Assembly (NCBI RefSeq): GCF_017873715.1 | Contig: NZ_JAGGKM010000001.1 | Coordinates: forward strand, 868,001 to 932,000 | DNA from: Cytobacillus luteolus | Lineage (GTDB): Bacteria > Bacillota > Bacilli > Bacillales > Bacillaceae_L | Direction of reading: 5' to 3' | Length of the DNA stretch: 64,000 nucleotides | Shown: positions 15,200 to 23,785 of the stretch, in pieces | Position numbering within the stretch: the stretch's first letter is position 1 | Layout of the letters: each line of letters starts with the position of its first letter | Position numbers and translations under genes: made by a program | Notes under the pieces: generated by a model | Database searches by the model: none | What the model was told of the DNA's origin: nothing | Seen by the model: only the letters and a program-made list of their open reading frames with translations

Positions 15200-15532
15200 G
15201 TGATAAAAGCAATCAAAAAGTTGTTTTTAAAGAAAGAGGTAATCTTTTTAATAGGTGTAGCAGTAATTTTTTTATTATTACACTCAACACCAAATACAGC
15301 ACTAAGAACAAAAGTGTTTTTTATGGGATATCCAAAAGCCGCTTTAACTTCAGCGATTATTGATGATGTTTATCATAATGAAGTTGATAAAGATAAATTT
15401 GCTGAACTAAATGCTAAAGCATATACCCTAACAAAACCACCAATTGAAACAGCGACACAAGGAGAGCTAAGAAACTATCTTGTAAGGAGATTTGTTTTTT
15501 TATATTTTGCTGAATACTACGGTGAAGGGTAA
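15200..15532 (+). CDS. Membrane-anchored hypothetical protein
   Basis: 110 residues from GTG 15200, with AAGGAGG 11 bases upstream. A basic N-terminus (IKAIKKLFLKKE) precedes one membrane segment (VIFLIGVAVIFLLLHS), so the rest is probably outside the membrane. The C-terminal part (VDKDKFAELNAKAYTLTKPP) and the end RRFVFLYFAEYYGEG do not match a family I know. It stands alone and is followed by a hairpin at 15622. Confidence 0.55.
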   Translation: MIKAIKKLFLKKEVIFLIGVAVIFLLLHSTPNTALRTKVFFMGYPKAALTSAIIDDVYHNEVDKDKFAELNAKAYTLTKPPIETATQGELRNYLVRRFVFLYFAEYYGEG

Positions 15533-15621
15533 TTAACGAGGCTACAGCTTAATATGCAATATTAAACTTAAAAAGTCGATTCCTATGCTTCTTAGAAACT
15601 GACTACTTAAGCGTATAATTT

Positions 15622-15663
15622 TATAAACCAAAAGCGAGTGTTTCATTACACTTTTGGTTTATA
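15622..15663. terminator. Hairpin between convergent genes
   Basis: 13-bp perfect arms TATAAACCAAAAG/CTTTTGGTTTATA around a 16-base loop, about 90 bp after the gene at 15200; could end transcription from both sides. Confidence 0.6.
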
Positions 15664-15767
15664 AAGAGAGTGAAAAATTTTAACAAGTATGATGGAAGTA
15701 AAAACGGCAGCTAAATAATATAGAGAGAGCTTTATATAATTCATATGAGGAGCCATCCAAAAGAAAT

Positions 15768-16262
15768 TTAGTTTTCATAAATTGGTTTAAGAATAAATGC
15801 AAACGCAATAATACCTGCTAGATTAGAAATATAGAATAACCTACTTCTATGGAAAGTAAATTGATAAATGAGCATAAAGGTAACAGGTATCAATGAAGCA
15901 TCTAACGTGAAGTTAGAAACAATATAAGGTGACAATTGGAAAGGATATCCCCATAACCCTTCTTTTATGCCGTATGTATCTAAATATAATGTGATAGCAT
16001 GGATAGAAAAACCATAAAAACCTATTTCAAATACTCTTGTTCGATCTAGCAATACAAACAAAATAATTAGAGGTATGATTAACATAGCCACACACGCCCA
16101 AAACTGCCATGTATCTATGTTCGAAAACTGCTCCCAATATTGATCAATCTCATTATTAAACTGTACTCTTTTCTCAACAAGCGACTCAAACAAATCGACC
16201 TGACTCAACACTTTCACCTTCCCTGCAATATTTAACATCTTAGCTTTATTATTAACTAGCAA
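15768..16262 (-). CDS. CBO0543-like membrane protein
   Basis: 164 residues. A soluble N-terminal region of about 50 residues (VDLFESLVEKRVQFNNEIDQ) precedes four or five membrane segments. RTRVFEIGFYGFSIHAITLYLD and GLWGYPFQLSPYI resemble the CBO0543 family of Firmicutes membrane proteins, whose function is not known. The ATG at 16262 lacks a strong ribosome site; the internal ATG at residue 9 is an alternative. Monocistronic. Confidence 0.65.
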   Translation of the reverse strand: MLVNNKAKMLNIAGKVKVLSQVDLFESLVEKRVQFNNEIDQYWEQFSNIDTWQFWACVAMLIIPLIILFVLLDRTRVFEIGFYGFSIHAITLYLDTYGIKEGLWGYPFQLSPYIVSNFTLDASLIPVTFMLIYQFTFHRSRLFYISNLAGIIAFAFILKPIYEN

Positions 16263-16300
16263 GAGAGCACCTAAACCAACACAAAATTTCGGTTACATTA

Positions 16301-16372
16301 AAACAGAGGGACGGACCTCATGTTTCTTTCGTTTCGCTAAACGGAGCAAACATTGGGTCCGTCCCTCTGTTT
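16301..16372 (+). repeat. Dispersed hairpin repeat, copy 7
   Basis: The most symmetric copy: AAACAGAGGGACGGACC at the left pairs with GGTCCGTCCCTCTGTTT at the right, with the inner stem around TTCGCTAA. Last copy in the window. Confidence 0.92.
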
Positions 16373-16429
16373 CATCTTCAACTCTAGTACGTTAAATGCT
16401 TACTATTAGAATAATTTTACAAAATAGGA

Positions 16430-16489
16430 TTGACAAGTAAAGTGTATGAACCATATAATACACCTATGATGTATGAACCGCTTAATACA
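16430..16489 (+). promoter_or_regulatory. Promoter and twin operator of the YtrA-like operon
   Basis: TTGACA (16430-16435), an 18-bp spacer and TATAAT (16454-16459). Two near-identical inverted repeats follow the pattern GTGTAT-N10-ATACAC: 16442-16463 overlapping the -10 box and 16470-16489 just downstream. This agrees with the known operator type of YtrA-family GntR repressors, so autorepression is likely. Confidence 0.8.
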
Positions 16490-16537
16490 CACACCTTGGT
16501 TAGGTAACATCTAATAGGTCGTATAGGAGTTGTTTCG

Positions 16538-16918
16538 ATGAATGTAAATTTTAATAACCGTGATCCAGTCTATTTGCAGATAGTTCGTTATTTTAAGGAA
16601 AAGATCGCAATTGGAGAATTGGAGCCAGGAGTAGAAATTCCGTCTAGACGGGAGCTCGCAAACCGAATGAAAGTAAATCCTAATACAGCGCAAAGGGCGT
16701 ATAAGGAAATGGAGGAACAAGGGTTGATTTATACAGAGAAGAATTACCCAAGTAAAATCACAACAGATAGTAAGGTATTAGGTAAGGTTAGAGAGGAGCT
16801 GCTTATTGAAGCGGTTGATCAGTTTGTTACCTCTGTTCGTTCGATTAATGCGCCAGTTGAGGAGCTTCTTGAACTGGTTAGAGATAAGTATACGACTGCC
16901 CACGATAAGGAGGCTTAA
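16538..16918 (+). CDS. GntR-family regulator, YtrA type
   Basis: 126 residues: an N-terminal winged helix (VNFNNRDPVYLQIVRYFKEK, PSRRELANRMKVNPNTAQRA) and a short C-terminal helical region, the YtrA layout without a large ligand domain. These repressors control adjacent ABC transporters and often respond to cell-wall stress. The ABC ATPase gene starts 2 bp downstream. GTGTAT/ATACAC inverted repeats overlap its promoter. Confidence 0.92.
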   Translation: MNVNFNNRDPVYLQIVRYFKEKIAIGELEPGVEIPSRRELANRMKVNPNTAQRAYKEMEEQGLIYTEKNYPSKITTDSKVLGKVREELLIEAVDQFVTSVRSINAPVEELLELVRDKYTTAHDKEA

Positions 16919-16920
16919 TC

Positions 16921-17610
16921 ATGATTGAAGTAATAGGTGTTGAAAAGAAATACGGGTTTAAGAAAATTTTAAAGGGTGTATCTTTTACAGCAAACAAGGG
17001 TGAAATCACTTGTTTAATTGGAATAAATGGAGTGGGGAAGACAACTATCTTAAATGCAATTATGGCCCTTACTCCCATTAGTAAAGGACAAATCTTAATC
17101 GATGGGGAACCATTAGATAAACATTCGTTCGAAAAAATTACCTTTATTCCTGATGCTATTACGATGCTTCCACATATGACGATTGCAGAGTCAATGGAGT
17201 TTATGAGAGATTTCTATACGTGTTGGAATCAGGAGCGTGCGAACGAATTACTTGGTTTTTTCAGATTAAATCAAAGTGATCGAGTATCTTCTTTATCAAA
17301 AGGAAACAAAGCAAAGGTCAATCTTTTACTTGGTTTAGCACTTGACGTTGATTATGTATTAATGGATGAGCCGTTCTCTGGAATTGACATGTTCAGTCGT
17401 GAGGAAATCGCCAATGTGTTCACGAGTCATTTGATTGAGAATCGAGGCGTAATCATAACGACACATGAAATAGGAGATATTGAGCATTTACTAGATAAGG
17501 TAGTCCTGCTTGATGATGGAATGGTTACAAAAGAGTTTAGCGCAGAAGATGCTCGTGAATTGGAAGGAAAATCTGTCATTGATGTGATGAGAGAGGTGTA
17601 TCAGAGATGA
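16921..17610 (+). CDS. ABC transporter ATP-binding protein (YtrB-like)
   Basis: 229 residues. Walker A LIGINGVGKTTI near residue 35, signature SSLSKGNKAKVNLLLGLALD, Walker B VDYVLMDEPFSGID and the switch His in IITTHEIG. The signature reads LSKGN rather than LSGGQ, common in ABC-2 type exporters. It starts behind AAGGAGG and overlaps the permease gene by 4 bp (ATGA). It powers the membrane protein encoded next. Confidence 0.93.
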   Translation: MIEVIGVEKKYGFKKILKGVSFTANKGEITCLIGINGVGKTTILNAIMALTPISKGQILIDGEPLDKHSFEKITFIPDAITMLPHMTIAESMEFMRDFYTCWNQERANELLGFFRLNQSDRVSSLSKGNKAKVNLLLGLALDVDYVLMDEPFSGIDMFSREEIANVFTSHLIENRGVIITTHEIGDIEHLLDKVVLLDDGMVTKEFSAEDARELEGKSVIDVMREVYQR

Positions 17611-18440
17611 TGAATTACATGAAGTTAGTGAATTTTGAATTTAATAGAGTTGCCAAACTATTTGCAGTTTTACTAGGAATAACACTTGTTTTACAAATGA
17701 TAGGCGTGGTTGTTGAATCAAGAAGATATCTCTCGATTGCGAATGATCAAATGTATGAACAGATGCTATCAAGTGCTCAGTTTCTAGCGTCTTACGGCCA
17801 AATGAGTTTTCTACAAGTTGTAAGAAGTACGTGGTTCATGGGTCCTATCGCATTATGTGTGGCTGGTGTAGGATTTTATATCTTCCTGATCTGGTACCGT
17901 GATTGGGTTGGAAAAAATACATTTATTTACCGATTATTGATGCTTCCAACAACAAGATTGAATATCTTTTTTGCCAAGATTACGACAATCCTAATCCTGA
18001 CTGTTGGTTTGGTTGCCTTTCAACTTATTTTCCTGCCTATTGAAATGTGGGTCATGAAACTGATGGTCCCAGCTGAGTTCAGGAGCGACATAGGTGTCCT
18101 TCAAATTTTAACCAGCATGCCTGAATTATCGATTATTATTCCAAGTAATTTTATTGAACTGATTTTATTTTATGGAGCAGGATTAATGGGTGTATCAATT
18201 CTATTCACAGCGATTCTATTAGAAAGAAGTTTCAAGTGGAAAGGGATTTTTGCGGGTGTATTGTACGGCGGTGCAGCTATCCTATTATTGATTCTACCAA
18301 TTCTATTACACGAGTTTGTTTTTAATCAATTTTTCTATCCAGTTGAATTGTTTGTACTTGTCGTCTTAATGGGTGTGATTGTATTCGCAGCATCCGTTCT
18401 GTTGAGTGGATTTTTATTAAGGAAAAAGATTACCGTTTAA
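17607..18440 (+). CDS. ABC-2 type membrane protein of the YtrA-regulated operon
   Basis: 277 residues with about six membrane segments: an N-terminal one (LFAVLLGITLVLQMIGVVVE), a long extracellular loop, then segments such as FFAKITTILILTVGLVAFQ and LILFYGAGLMGVSILFTAIL. No signal peptide. It overlaps the ATPase gene and is followed after a few bases by the gene at 18453, so the four genes form one unit. Confidence 0.85.
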   Translation: MMNYMKLVNFEFNRVAKLFAVLLGITLVLQMIGVVVESRRYLSIANDQMYEQMLSSAQFLASYGQMSFLQVVRSTWFMGPIALCVAGVGFYIFLIWYRDWVGKNTFIYRLLMLPTTRLNIFFAKITTILILTVGLVAFQLIFLPIEMWVMKLMVPAEFRSDIGVLQILTSMPELSIIIPSNFIELILFYGAGLMGVSILFTAILLERSFKWKGIFAGVLYGGAAILLLILPILLHEFVFNQFFYPVELFVLVVLMGVIVFAASVLLSGFLLRKKITV

Positions 18441-18452
18441 GGAGTGTGGAAC

Positions 18453-19667
18453 ATGAGAAAATACTGGAAAACTACTGCAATCATCGCTGTAATCGTGCTT
18501 AGCTTAGGAACATTCTATGTGAATTCGGCTTGGTCAGAGGAACAATTCCCAGAGTTTGAGATTCAAACTGTAAGCGGTAATCCCGAAGAGATAGAGTCAT
18601 TGGTGTTAGAGGGATCTTATACAGATATGTCCTATATGAACTATGTAAGTTCAAACGTGAAAATCAGTGCAGAAGGATCTGTCTACAACAGTCGTTCCTT
18701 TCTAAATCAAGTGATAGGATCTTACCAGATGGTGATTAAAGAGTTACAAGAAGAATATCGTAGCTTCATGCGTGGTAAAAGTACATGGGTTGAATCGTAT
18801 TTTGAAAATGATCAGGTTCTAGCTTATGCAATGGTAGAAGATGTTGGTCCATTAAGATCCCGTGATTTTTCATTTGAGATTTCTGTATTAAATAAAGGAA
18901 ATAATAAGATTAATTCGTTTATGGTTAAAGTTCCTGACAGCAAAGAATTAAATTATATTCATGTGGAGGATGTACAAATAATCGAGGACGATTTAATTCT
19001 TATTACCCGAAATAATATGAAGAGTAATCATAACTCTTATGGCGAGCATTATCTTTATACAATCGATCTAGAAAATCAAAAAATTAGCCATAAAGAATCG
19101 ATTCTTCAATTTACTAAGAGTCAAGATAATACCTATACCTATGCTCAGTTAATTGAATCAAGTCCTACACAAGCGAATGAAAACTTGATTTTTCAAATCA
19201 CTGAAGAAAAAATAACTGAAGACATGGAATCTACTAGAGTAGAAGAGGCCACTCATGAAATCGTCTCTTTTAACCTGTTATCAAAAGAAAAAGAAACATT
19301 AAATATATCAGATTTGAGTTTGAATCAGACTCAACTTAGTTCATTTGATGGTACACTTTACCATACGAGCATAGATGGGCAAGAGCTTGTTGTCACTCCA
19401 TATCATTTAGGAGAAAATCAGGCTGATAAAGCTTTTCGTATTCAACTGCCAAGCGTAATAGGTCCAATATACCAACCAATCGTGACCGTTAAAGACGGGA
19501 AGTTCTATGCTGCTTCATCCCAAATGAATGCAGATGGGAATATGTTTGTAATTGTAGCTGATGTTAGCACGGGTGAAAAACTTTTTAGCGGCCAAGTCGT
19601 TTTCAAAGATTCATTAAATGAGAAAGTTAAATTTGAAATATATCTGCATCAATTATTTGTAAAATAG
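18453..19667 (+). CDS. Exported/anchored hypothetical protein of the YtrA operon
   Basis: 404 residues from ATG 18453, with AAGGAG suitably upstream; GTG 18444 is too close to the site. The N-terminus MRKYWKTTAIIAVIVLSLGT is an uncleaved anchor or signal sequence without a lipobox Cys. The rest is a soluble extracellular domain with repeated strand patterns (YLYTIDLENQKIS, FNLLSKEKETLNISDLSLNQ), suggesting a beta-propeller-like fold. I do not recognise the family. Its place as last gene of a YtrA-type ABC operon suggests an accessory role for the transporter. Confidence 0.68.
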   Translation: MRKYWKTTAIIAVIVLSLGTFYVNSAWSEEQFPEFEIQTVSGNPEEIESLVLEGSYTDMSYMNYVSSNVKISAEGSVYNSRSFLNQVIGSYQMVIKELQEEYRSFMRGKSTWVESYFENDQVLAYAMVEDVGPLRSRDFSFEISVLNKGNNKINSFMVKVPDSKELNYIHVEDVQIIEDDLILITRNNMKSNHNSYGEHYLYTIDLENQKISHKESILQFTKSQDNTYTYAQLIESSPTQANENLIFQITEEKITEDMESTRVEEATHEIVSFNLLSKEKETLNISDLSLNQTQLSSFDGTLYHTSIDGQELVVTPYHLGENQADKAFRIQLPSVIGPIYQPIVTVKDGKFYAASSQMNADGNMFVIVADVSTGEKLFSGQVVFKDSLNEKVKFEIYLHQLFVK

Positions 19668-19762
19668 TAGATACATGAACGGTAGTTTCCTTCCTACTTT
19701 TAGAGGGATGAATTGTTATACAGGAATGTAATCTCTTTTTCTAGGGAAAGAGGAGGGGTACT

Positions 19763-20299
19763 ATGAAACCGGAATTACTAGATGAACAAAAAGTAAATGA
19801 GCTATATACAGAATATAAACAGAAGGTATATTCCATTGCACTTTCATATGTCAAAGATAACTATGTAGCGGAAGATCTTACCCATGAAATTCTTATAAAA
19901 TGCTATTTAGCACATAAAACGTTTAACGGTAAATGCTCTTTTCATACGTGGATGTATCGAATTGCTACCAATCATTGTATAGACTATTTACGAAAAGGCT
20001 ACCGCAAGAGGGATGTGCTGCATGAAGATATCGAGCTTTTTATGGATAAGGAAGAATTTACACCAGAATCAGAGGTGTTAGACCGTTGTGATCAAGAAGA
20101 AGTCTTAGATAAATTAAAATTGCTGCCTTCGAAATATCAAGAGGTTCTTAGGCTCTACTACTTTAAAAATCAATCATTGAAAGAAATCGAACAACATTTG
20201 AATATTAACCTTTCTACGATAAAAACAAGGATGCTTCGGGCGAAAAAGATGTTAAAGGAAATGTATATGAATGTAGAAGGGCCAGAGATTATAGGATGA
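19763..20299 (+). CDS. ECF-type RNA polymerase sigma factor
   Basis: 178 residues. Region 2 spans roughly residues 10-75 (YKQKVYSIALSYVKDNYVAE, FHTWMYRIATNHCIDYLRK). Region 4 spans about 110-165 (LPSKYQEVLRLYYFKNQSLK, LNINLSTIKTRMLRAKKML). It has the usual SigV/SigW-like size. No anti-sigma gene follows; the operon ends with a terminator whose left arm is inside the coding sequence. GAGGAGGGG lies just before the ATG. It may be controlled transcriptionally or by a distant anti-sigma. Confidence 0.92.
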   Translation: MKPELLDEQKVNELYTEYKQKVYSIALSYVKDNYVAEDLTHEILIKCYLAHKTFNGKCSFHTWMYRIATNHCIDYLRKGYRKRDVLHEDIELFMDKEEFTPESEVLDRCDQEEVLDKLKLLPSKYQEVLRLYYFKNQSLKEIEQHLNINLSTIKTRMLRAKKMLKEMYMNVEGPEIIG

Positions 20300-20311
20300 T
20301 CTCTGGCTCTG
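20281..20311 (+). terminator. Terminator overlapping the ECF sigma stop codon
   Basis: GCCAGAGAT (20281-20289) pairs with ATCTCTGGC (20299-20307); the TGA stop lies in the loop/right arm junction. TCTGTTTT follows. Confidence 0.8.
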
Positions 20312-20425
20312 TTTTAATAGAACCCTTCCCAAAGTTCAAAAGAAAAGATGTTATCTATAGCTTTTAATGGTTACAATGTAAGAAGATTCATTTAAATGTG
20401 TAGTATATAATAGGGAGTGAATGAA

Positions 20426-20854
20426 ATGGCTGTTGATGTTTATTTAACGTTTAATGGAAATTGTCGTGAAGCAGTAGAGTTTTATGCTGAAGTTTTTGGG
20501 ACGGAACAACCACAAATTATGACGTTTGGAGAGAACCCTCCAAACCCAGAATATCCACTCCCGGAAGAAGCGAAGAATTTAGTTATGCATGCTCGCATCA
20601 ATGTTGAAGGTAGTAATGTGATGTTTTCAGATACGTTCCCTGGTTCACCGTTTACGGTTGGAAACAACATAAGCCTAGCTTATCATTCTTTTGACGCGGA
20701 CAAGCTTCAATCTGTTTTTAATCGTCTTAAAGAAGGTGGAACAGTAGGCATGGAGCTTCAAGAAACCTTTTGGGCAAAGCTCTATGGTCAAGTTACTGAT
20801 AAATTCGGTACAATCTGGCAGTTGAATCTTAATAACGAAGAAACAGCTTATTAA
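20426..20854 (+). CDS. VOC-superfamily protein (PhnB-like), second member
   Basis: 142 residues from ATG 20426, with AGGGAGTG seven bases upstream; GTG 20417 overlaps the ribosome site. AVDVYLTFNGNCREAVEFYA opens it and VTDKFGTIWQLNLN closes it, the standard PhnB-like ends. HARINVEGSNVMFSD supplies the middle strands. Substrate unknown. Monocistronic, with a terminator at 20933. Confidence 0.9.
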   Translation: MAVDVYLTFNGNCREAVEFYAEVFGTEQPQIMTFGENPPNPEYPLPEEAKNLVMHARINVEGSNVMFSDTFPGSPFTVGNNISLAYHSFDADKLQSVFNRLKEGGTVGMELQETFWAKLYGQVTDKFGTIWQLNLNNEETAY

Positions 20855-20932
20855 TCGTTAAATTAAGAGGTTCCTTTTTAACATTTATCCGTTTGGACTT
20901 AGAAGGAAAAAATAACAAATTCAGAATATTTG

Positions 20933-20958
20933 GAGGTACAATTTTGTACCTCTATTTT
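20933..20958 (+). terminator. Terminator after the second VOC gene
   Basis: GAGGTACA/TGTACCTC perfect 8-bp stem, 4-base loop, followed by TATTTTTG. Confidence 0.75.
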
Positions 20959-21002
20959 TGTTGTTATAAATGGGAAAAACTTTCCCCATTCACGTTTTAT
21001 TG

Positions 21003-21064
21003 TTGACAAGTGACACTATTCTGCATTACTATATACCAGTAGTAAGTAATACTGAATATCAGTA
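21003..21064 (+). promoter_or_regulatory. padR promoter with candidate PadR operator
   Basis: TTGACA (21003-21008), 18-bp spacer, TACTAT (21027-21032). Just downstream come two overlapping inverted repeats: CAGTA-N8-TACTG (21037-21054) and TACTG-N5-CAGTA (21050-21064). The first recurs nearly unchanged at 21887-21904 ahead of the ABC genes. Confidence 0.7.
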
Positions 21065-21128
21065 GTACAAAATACCTGTGAAACATAGTAATAAAGAAAG
21101 TATGTGAAATACAATGGGGGGTGAATTC

Positions 21129-21473
21129 TTGGAAAATATTACGGAAATGCTTAAAGGGGTCCTTGAGGGGTGCGTGCTTGAAATCATCAGTCGTGGAGAA
21201 ACTTACGGTTATGAAATCACGCAACAGCTTCGAGAACTTGGCTTCACTGATGTAGTTGAAGGAACTGTTTATACGATTACCATGAGGCTTGAGAAAAACA
21301 ATCTAGTAGACATCGAGAAAAAGCCATCCACTATGGGGCCACCTAGAAAATTTTACAAACTCAATGCAGCAGGTCAAAAGCAACTTGAAGTTTTTTGGAC
21401 AAAATGGGAATTCGTTTCAAGTAAAATTAACGAACTCAAAACTAAAGATATCAAAAGGAGAGAAGTAAGATGA
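21129..21473 (+). CDS. PadR-family transcriptional regulator
   Basis: 114 residues from TTG 21129, with GGGGGGTG ahead of it; the upstream ATG 21114 lies within that purine run. [20 protein letters not shown] is the opening of the PadR winged helix, followed by [19 protein letters not shown] and [13 protein letters not shown], the wing. PadR proteins typically repress efflux pumps in their neighbourhood. The downstream gene overlaps by 4 bp. Confidence 0.92.
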   Translation: MENITEMLKGVLEGCVLEIISRGETYGYEITQQLRELGFTDVVEGTVYTITMRLEKNNLVDIEKKPSTMGPPRKFYKLNAAGQKQLEVFWTKWEFVSSKINELKTKDIKRREVR

Positions 21474-21805
21474 GTTTTTTAGAAAAAATTATTGGAAGTC
21501 TAGAAGAAAAACGAGAATGGAAGGCAATGGAGGCGCGTGCAAAAGCACTTCCAAATGAATACCATAACGCTTACAAAGCCATCCAACAATACATGTGGAC
21601 CGCTAGTGGCCTCACTGATTGGAAGGAAACTAGTCGTATTTTTTGCGCTATTCTTGATCTCTTCGAGGAAGGTGCTGTGGATGGTAGGAAAGTCACTGAC
21701 CTCACGGGTGAGGACGTGGCCGCTTTTTGCGACGAACTGGTGAAGGACACAAAAACTTGGAAAGACAAATATCGCCAGAAGTTGAACGATACGATTGGGA
21801 AATAG
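21470..21805 (+). CDS. DUF1048 family protein
   Basis: 111 residues, overlapping padR by 4 bp (ATGA). [18 protein letters not shown] and [18 protein letters not shown] fit DUF1048, a helical family almost always found beside a PadR regulator and an ABC exporter. Its precise role is unknown. Terminator at 21827. Confidence 0.87.
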   Translation: MSFLEKIIGSLEEKREWKAMEARAKALPNEYHNAYKAIQQYMWTASGLTDWKETSRIFCAILDLFEEGAVDGRKVTDLTGEDVAAFCDELVKDTKTWKDKYRQKLNDTIGK

Positions 21806-21826
21806 CAAATTTAATAGAAAATATCG

Positions 21827-21882
21827 ACTGAATAGATGATTATTTAATGAGAATTGGCATCTCACCTATTCAGTAATTTTTT
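21827..21882 (+). terminator. Terminator of the padR-DUF1048 operon
   Basis: ACTGAATAG/CTATTCAGT arms with inner TGA/TCA pairing, a long loop, then TAATTTTTT. Confidence 0.65.
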
Positions 21883-21886
21883 ACAT

Positions 21887-21914
21887 CGGTAGTAAGTGAT
21901 ACTGAATACCTGTC
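21887..21914 (+). promoter_or_regulatory. Second candidate PadR operator, ahead of the ABC pair
   Basis: CGGTAGTAAGTGATACTG (21887-21904) differs from the padR-promoter site by two bases and keeps the GTA-N8-TAC symmetry; the adjoining ACTGAATA is also shared. Located 178 bp upstream of the ABC ATPase start. No clear -35/-10 pair identified near it. Confidence 0.6.
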
Positions 21915-22081
21915 ACACTAAGTAGTTCATTTTTGAAAATTTAAACTATCTACACAAGGCTCTTGACCGGATAATTACTCAACTTTGTTGTACTCGAGTA
22001 ACTAGCGTGCCTATCAGACAAAGCTACCTAATTTCCGGTTCTTTCAAGAAGCTTTGTTGCACTTTTATAAGGAGGAAAATT

Positions 22082-22855
22082 ATGAGCAATCCAGCAATTT
22101 CTGTAAAGAGGTTAGAAAAATCCTTCAAAGAGAGGGAAGTTTTGAAGGGGGTGGATTTTGATGTGCATCGTGGTGAAATATTCGCACTGTTGGGCTCAAA
22201 TGGAGCGGGCAAGACAACAATAGTCAACATCCTTTCAACATTAATAAAGCCAGATGGTGGCGAAATAAATATTTGCAACTTTGACGTTTTGCGTCAGCCG
22301 GATCGTGTTCGCCAGAGCATCAGCCTAACAGGTCAGTTTGCAGCTTTAGATGGCATACTAACCGGGCGGGAAAATCTAATGATGATTGCCAAGTTAAGGG
22401 GAGTGTCCGATCCTGCTCAAGTCGCCGACAATCTGCTTGTAAGATTCAACTTGACGGAAGCAGCCAACCGCCGTGCTGACAAATACTCTGGTGGGATGAA
22501 GCGCAGGCTTGACATTGCCATGAGCCTGATAGGGAATCCAGCAGTCATTTTTCTAGATGAACCGACTACAGGGCTTGACCCAGAAGCGCGAATTGAAGTC
22601 TGGGAAATCGTCAAGGAGCTTGCCAGCGGTGGAACGACCATCTTACTGACCACTCAGTACCTAGAGGAAGCCGAACAACTGGCGGACCGTATTGCCATTC
22701 TACATGGTGGGAAAATTATCTCGACTGGTACCCTTACCGAACTTAAGATGATGTTTCCGCCAGCGAAAGTGGAATACATCGAGAAGCAGCCGACATTGGA
22801 GGAAATTTTCCTAGCAATCATCGGCAAAAAAGGAGGAAATGTAAATGAAAAGTAA
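22082..22855 (+). CDS. ABC transporter ATP-binding protein (drug-exporter type)
   Basis: 257 residues from ATG 22082 behind AAGGAGG; an in-frame upstream start at 22007 has no ribosome site. Walker A LLGSNGAGKTTI, signature DKYSGGMKRRLDIAMSLIG, Walker B AVIFLDEPTTGLD and switch His replaced by Gln in ILLTTQYLEEAE, as in DrrA-type exporters. Overlaps the permease gene by 11 bp. Probably exports a hydrophobic compound under PadR control. Base composition looks richer in GC than the neighbours. Confidence 0.92.
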   Translation: MSNPAISVKRLEKSFKEREVLKGVDFDVHRGEIFALLGSNGAGKTTIVNILSTLIKPDGGEINICNFDVLRQPDRVRQSISLTGQFAALDGILTGRENLMMIAKLRGVSDPAQVADNLLVRFNLTEAANRRADKYSGGMKRRLDIAMSLIGNPAVIFLDEPTTGLDPEARIEVWEIVKELASGGTTILLTTQYLEEAEQLADRIAILHGGKIISTGTLTELKMMFPPAKVEYIEKQPTLEEIFLAIIGKKGGNVNEK

Positions 22856-23594
22856 AACAGGGGTGCTACTAGGGCGTTTAATGCGCAATATCATGCGTAG
22901 CCCGGATACAATTATCACAGTGGCGATTACACCGATTATGATGATGCTGATGTTTGTCTATGTATTTGGTGGTGCTATAGAGACAGGCACGGACAACTAC
23001 GTTAATTATTTGTTACCCGGAATCTTGCTGATCACAATTGCATCAGGCGTCGCTTACACTTCTTTAAGGCTCTTTACGGATGTGAAGAGTGGGCTGATGG
23101 CGCGATTCATTACAATGCCAATCAAGCGCTCGTCTGTATTGTGGTCTCATGTGTTGACCTCGCTTGTTTCTAATGCGCTTACAGTTGTGGTGGTTGTCTT
23201 TGTCGCACTATTGATGGGCTTCCGTTCTAATGCTGATATCATGGATTGGCTCGCGGTAATTGGGATACTTGTGCTGTTTACGCTGGCGCTGACATGGCTG
23301 GCGGTCATTCCTGGTTTGACAGCAGGGTCTTTGGAAGGGGCCACAGCTTACTCATACCCGCTAATTTTTCTACCGTTTATCAGTTCTGCTTTTGTACCCA
23401 CCGAAACGATGCCTAGTATTGTTCGGACGTTTGCTGAGAACCAGCCCGTGACTTTAATCGTAGATACGATTCGTGCCCTCTTGTATGAAGGGACTGTTGG
23501 TAATGGTATCTGGACCGCGCTTGCCTGGTGCGTAGGCATCATGGTTATCGCTTTCTTCATCGCAAGTAAAGTATTTAAACGCCAGTTAAGGTAA
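22845..23594 (+). CDS. ABC-2 type permease (drug-exporter type)
   Basis: 249 residues with six membrane segments, as in DrrB-type ABC-2 permeases. Opens VLLGRLMRNIMRSPDTIITV and contains YVNYLLPGILLITIASGVAY and, near the end, IRALLYEGTVGNGIWTALAW, all typical. It pairs with the ATPase upstream. GC-rich codons (for example ctg, gcg, ccg) suggest acquisition of the PadR-ABC block from another genome. Confidence 0.9.
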   Translation: MKSKTGVLLGRLMRNIMRSPDTIITVAITPIMMMLMFVYVFGGAIETGTDNYVNYLLPGILLITIASGVAYTSLRLFTDVKSGLMARFITMPIKRSSVLWSHVLTSLVSNALTVVVVVFVALLMGFRSNADIMDWLAVIGILVLFTLALTWLAVIPGLTAGSLEGATAYSYPLIFLPFISSAFVPTETMPSIVRTFAENQPVTLIVDTIRALLYEGTVGNGIWTALAWCVGIMVIAFFIASKVFKRQLR

Positions 23595-23785
23595 GTAGGC
23601 TTAATTTCTTGCAGAATTTTAAAGTAACTAGGTGTTAAATTTTATATAGCATATCAAAGAATAGGTGACTTGAATTACGGCTAAAAGTGGATCAATTGAA
23701 AAAAGCAGTGATGCCCTATTTACGTTCTATATCTATGTCCTATGGAATATATAGTAAACGAGATTAATAGAATGGGGGACGGATT

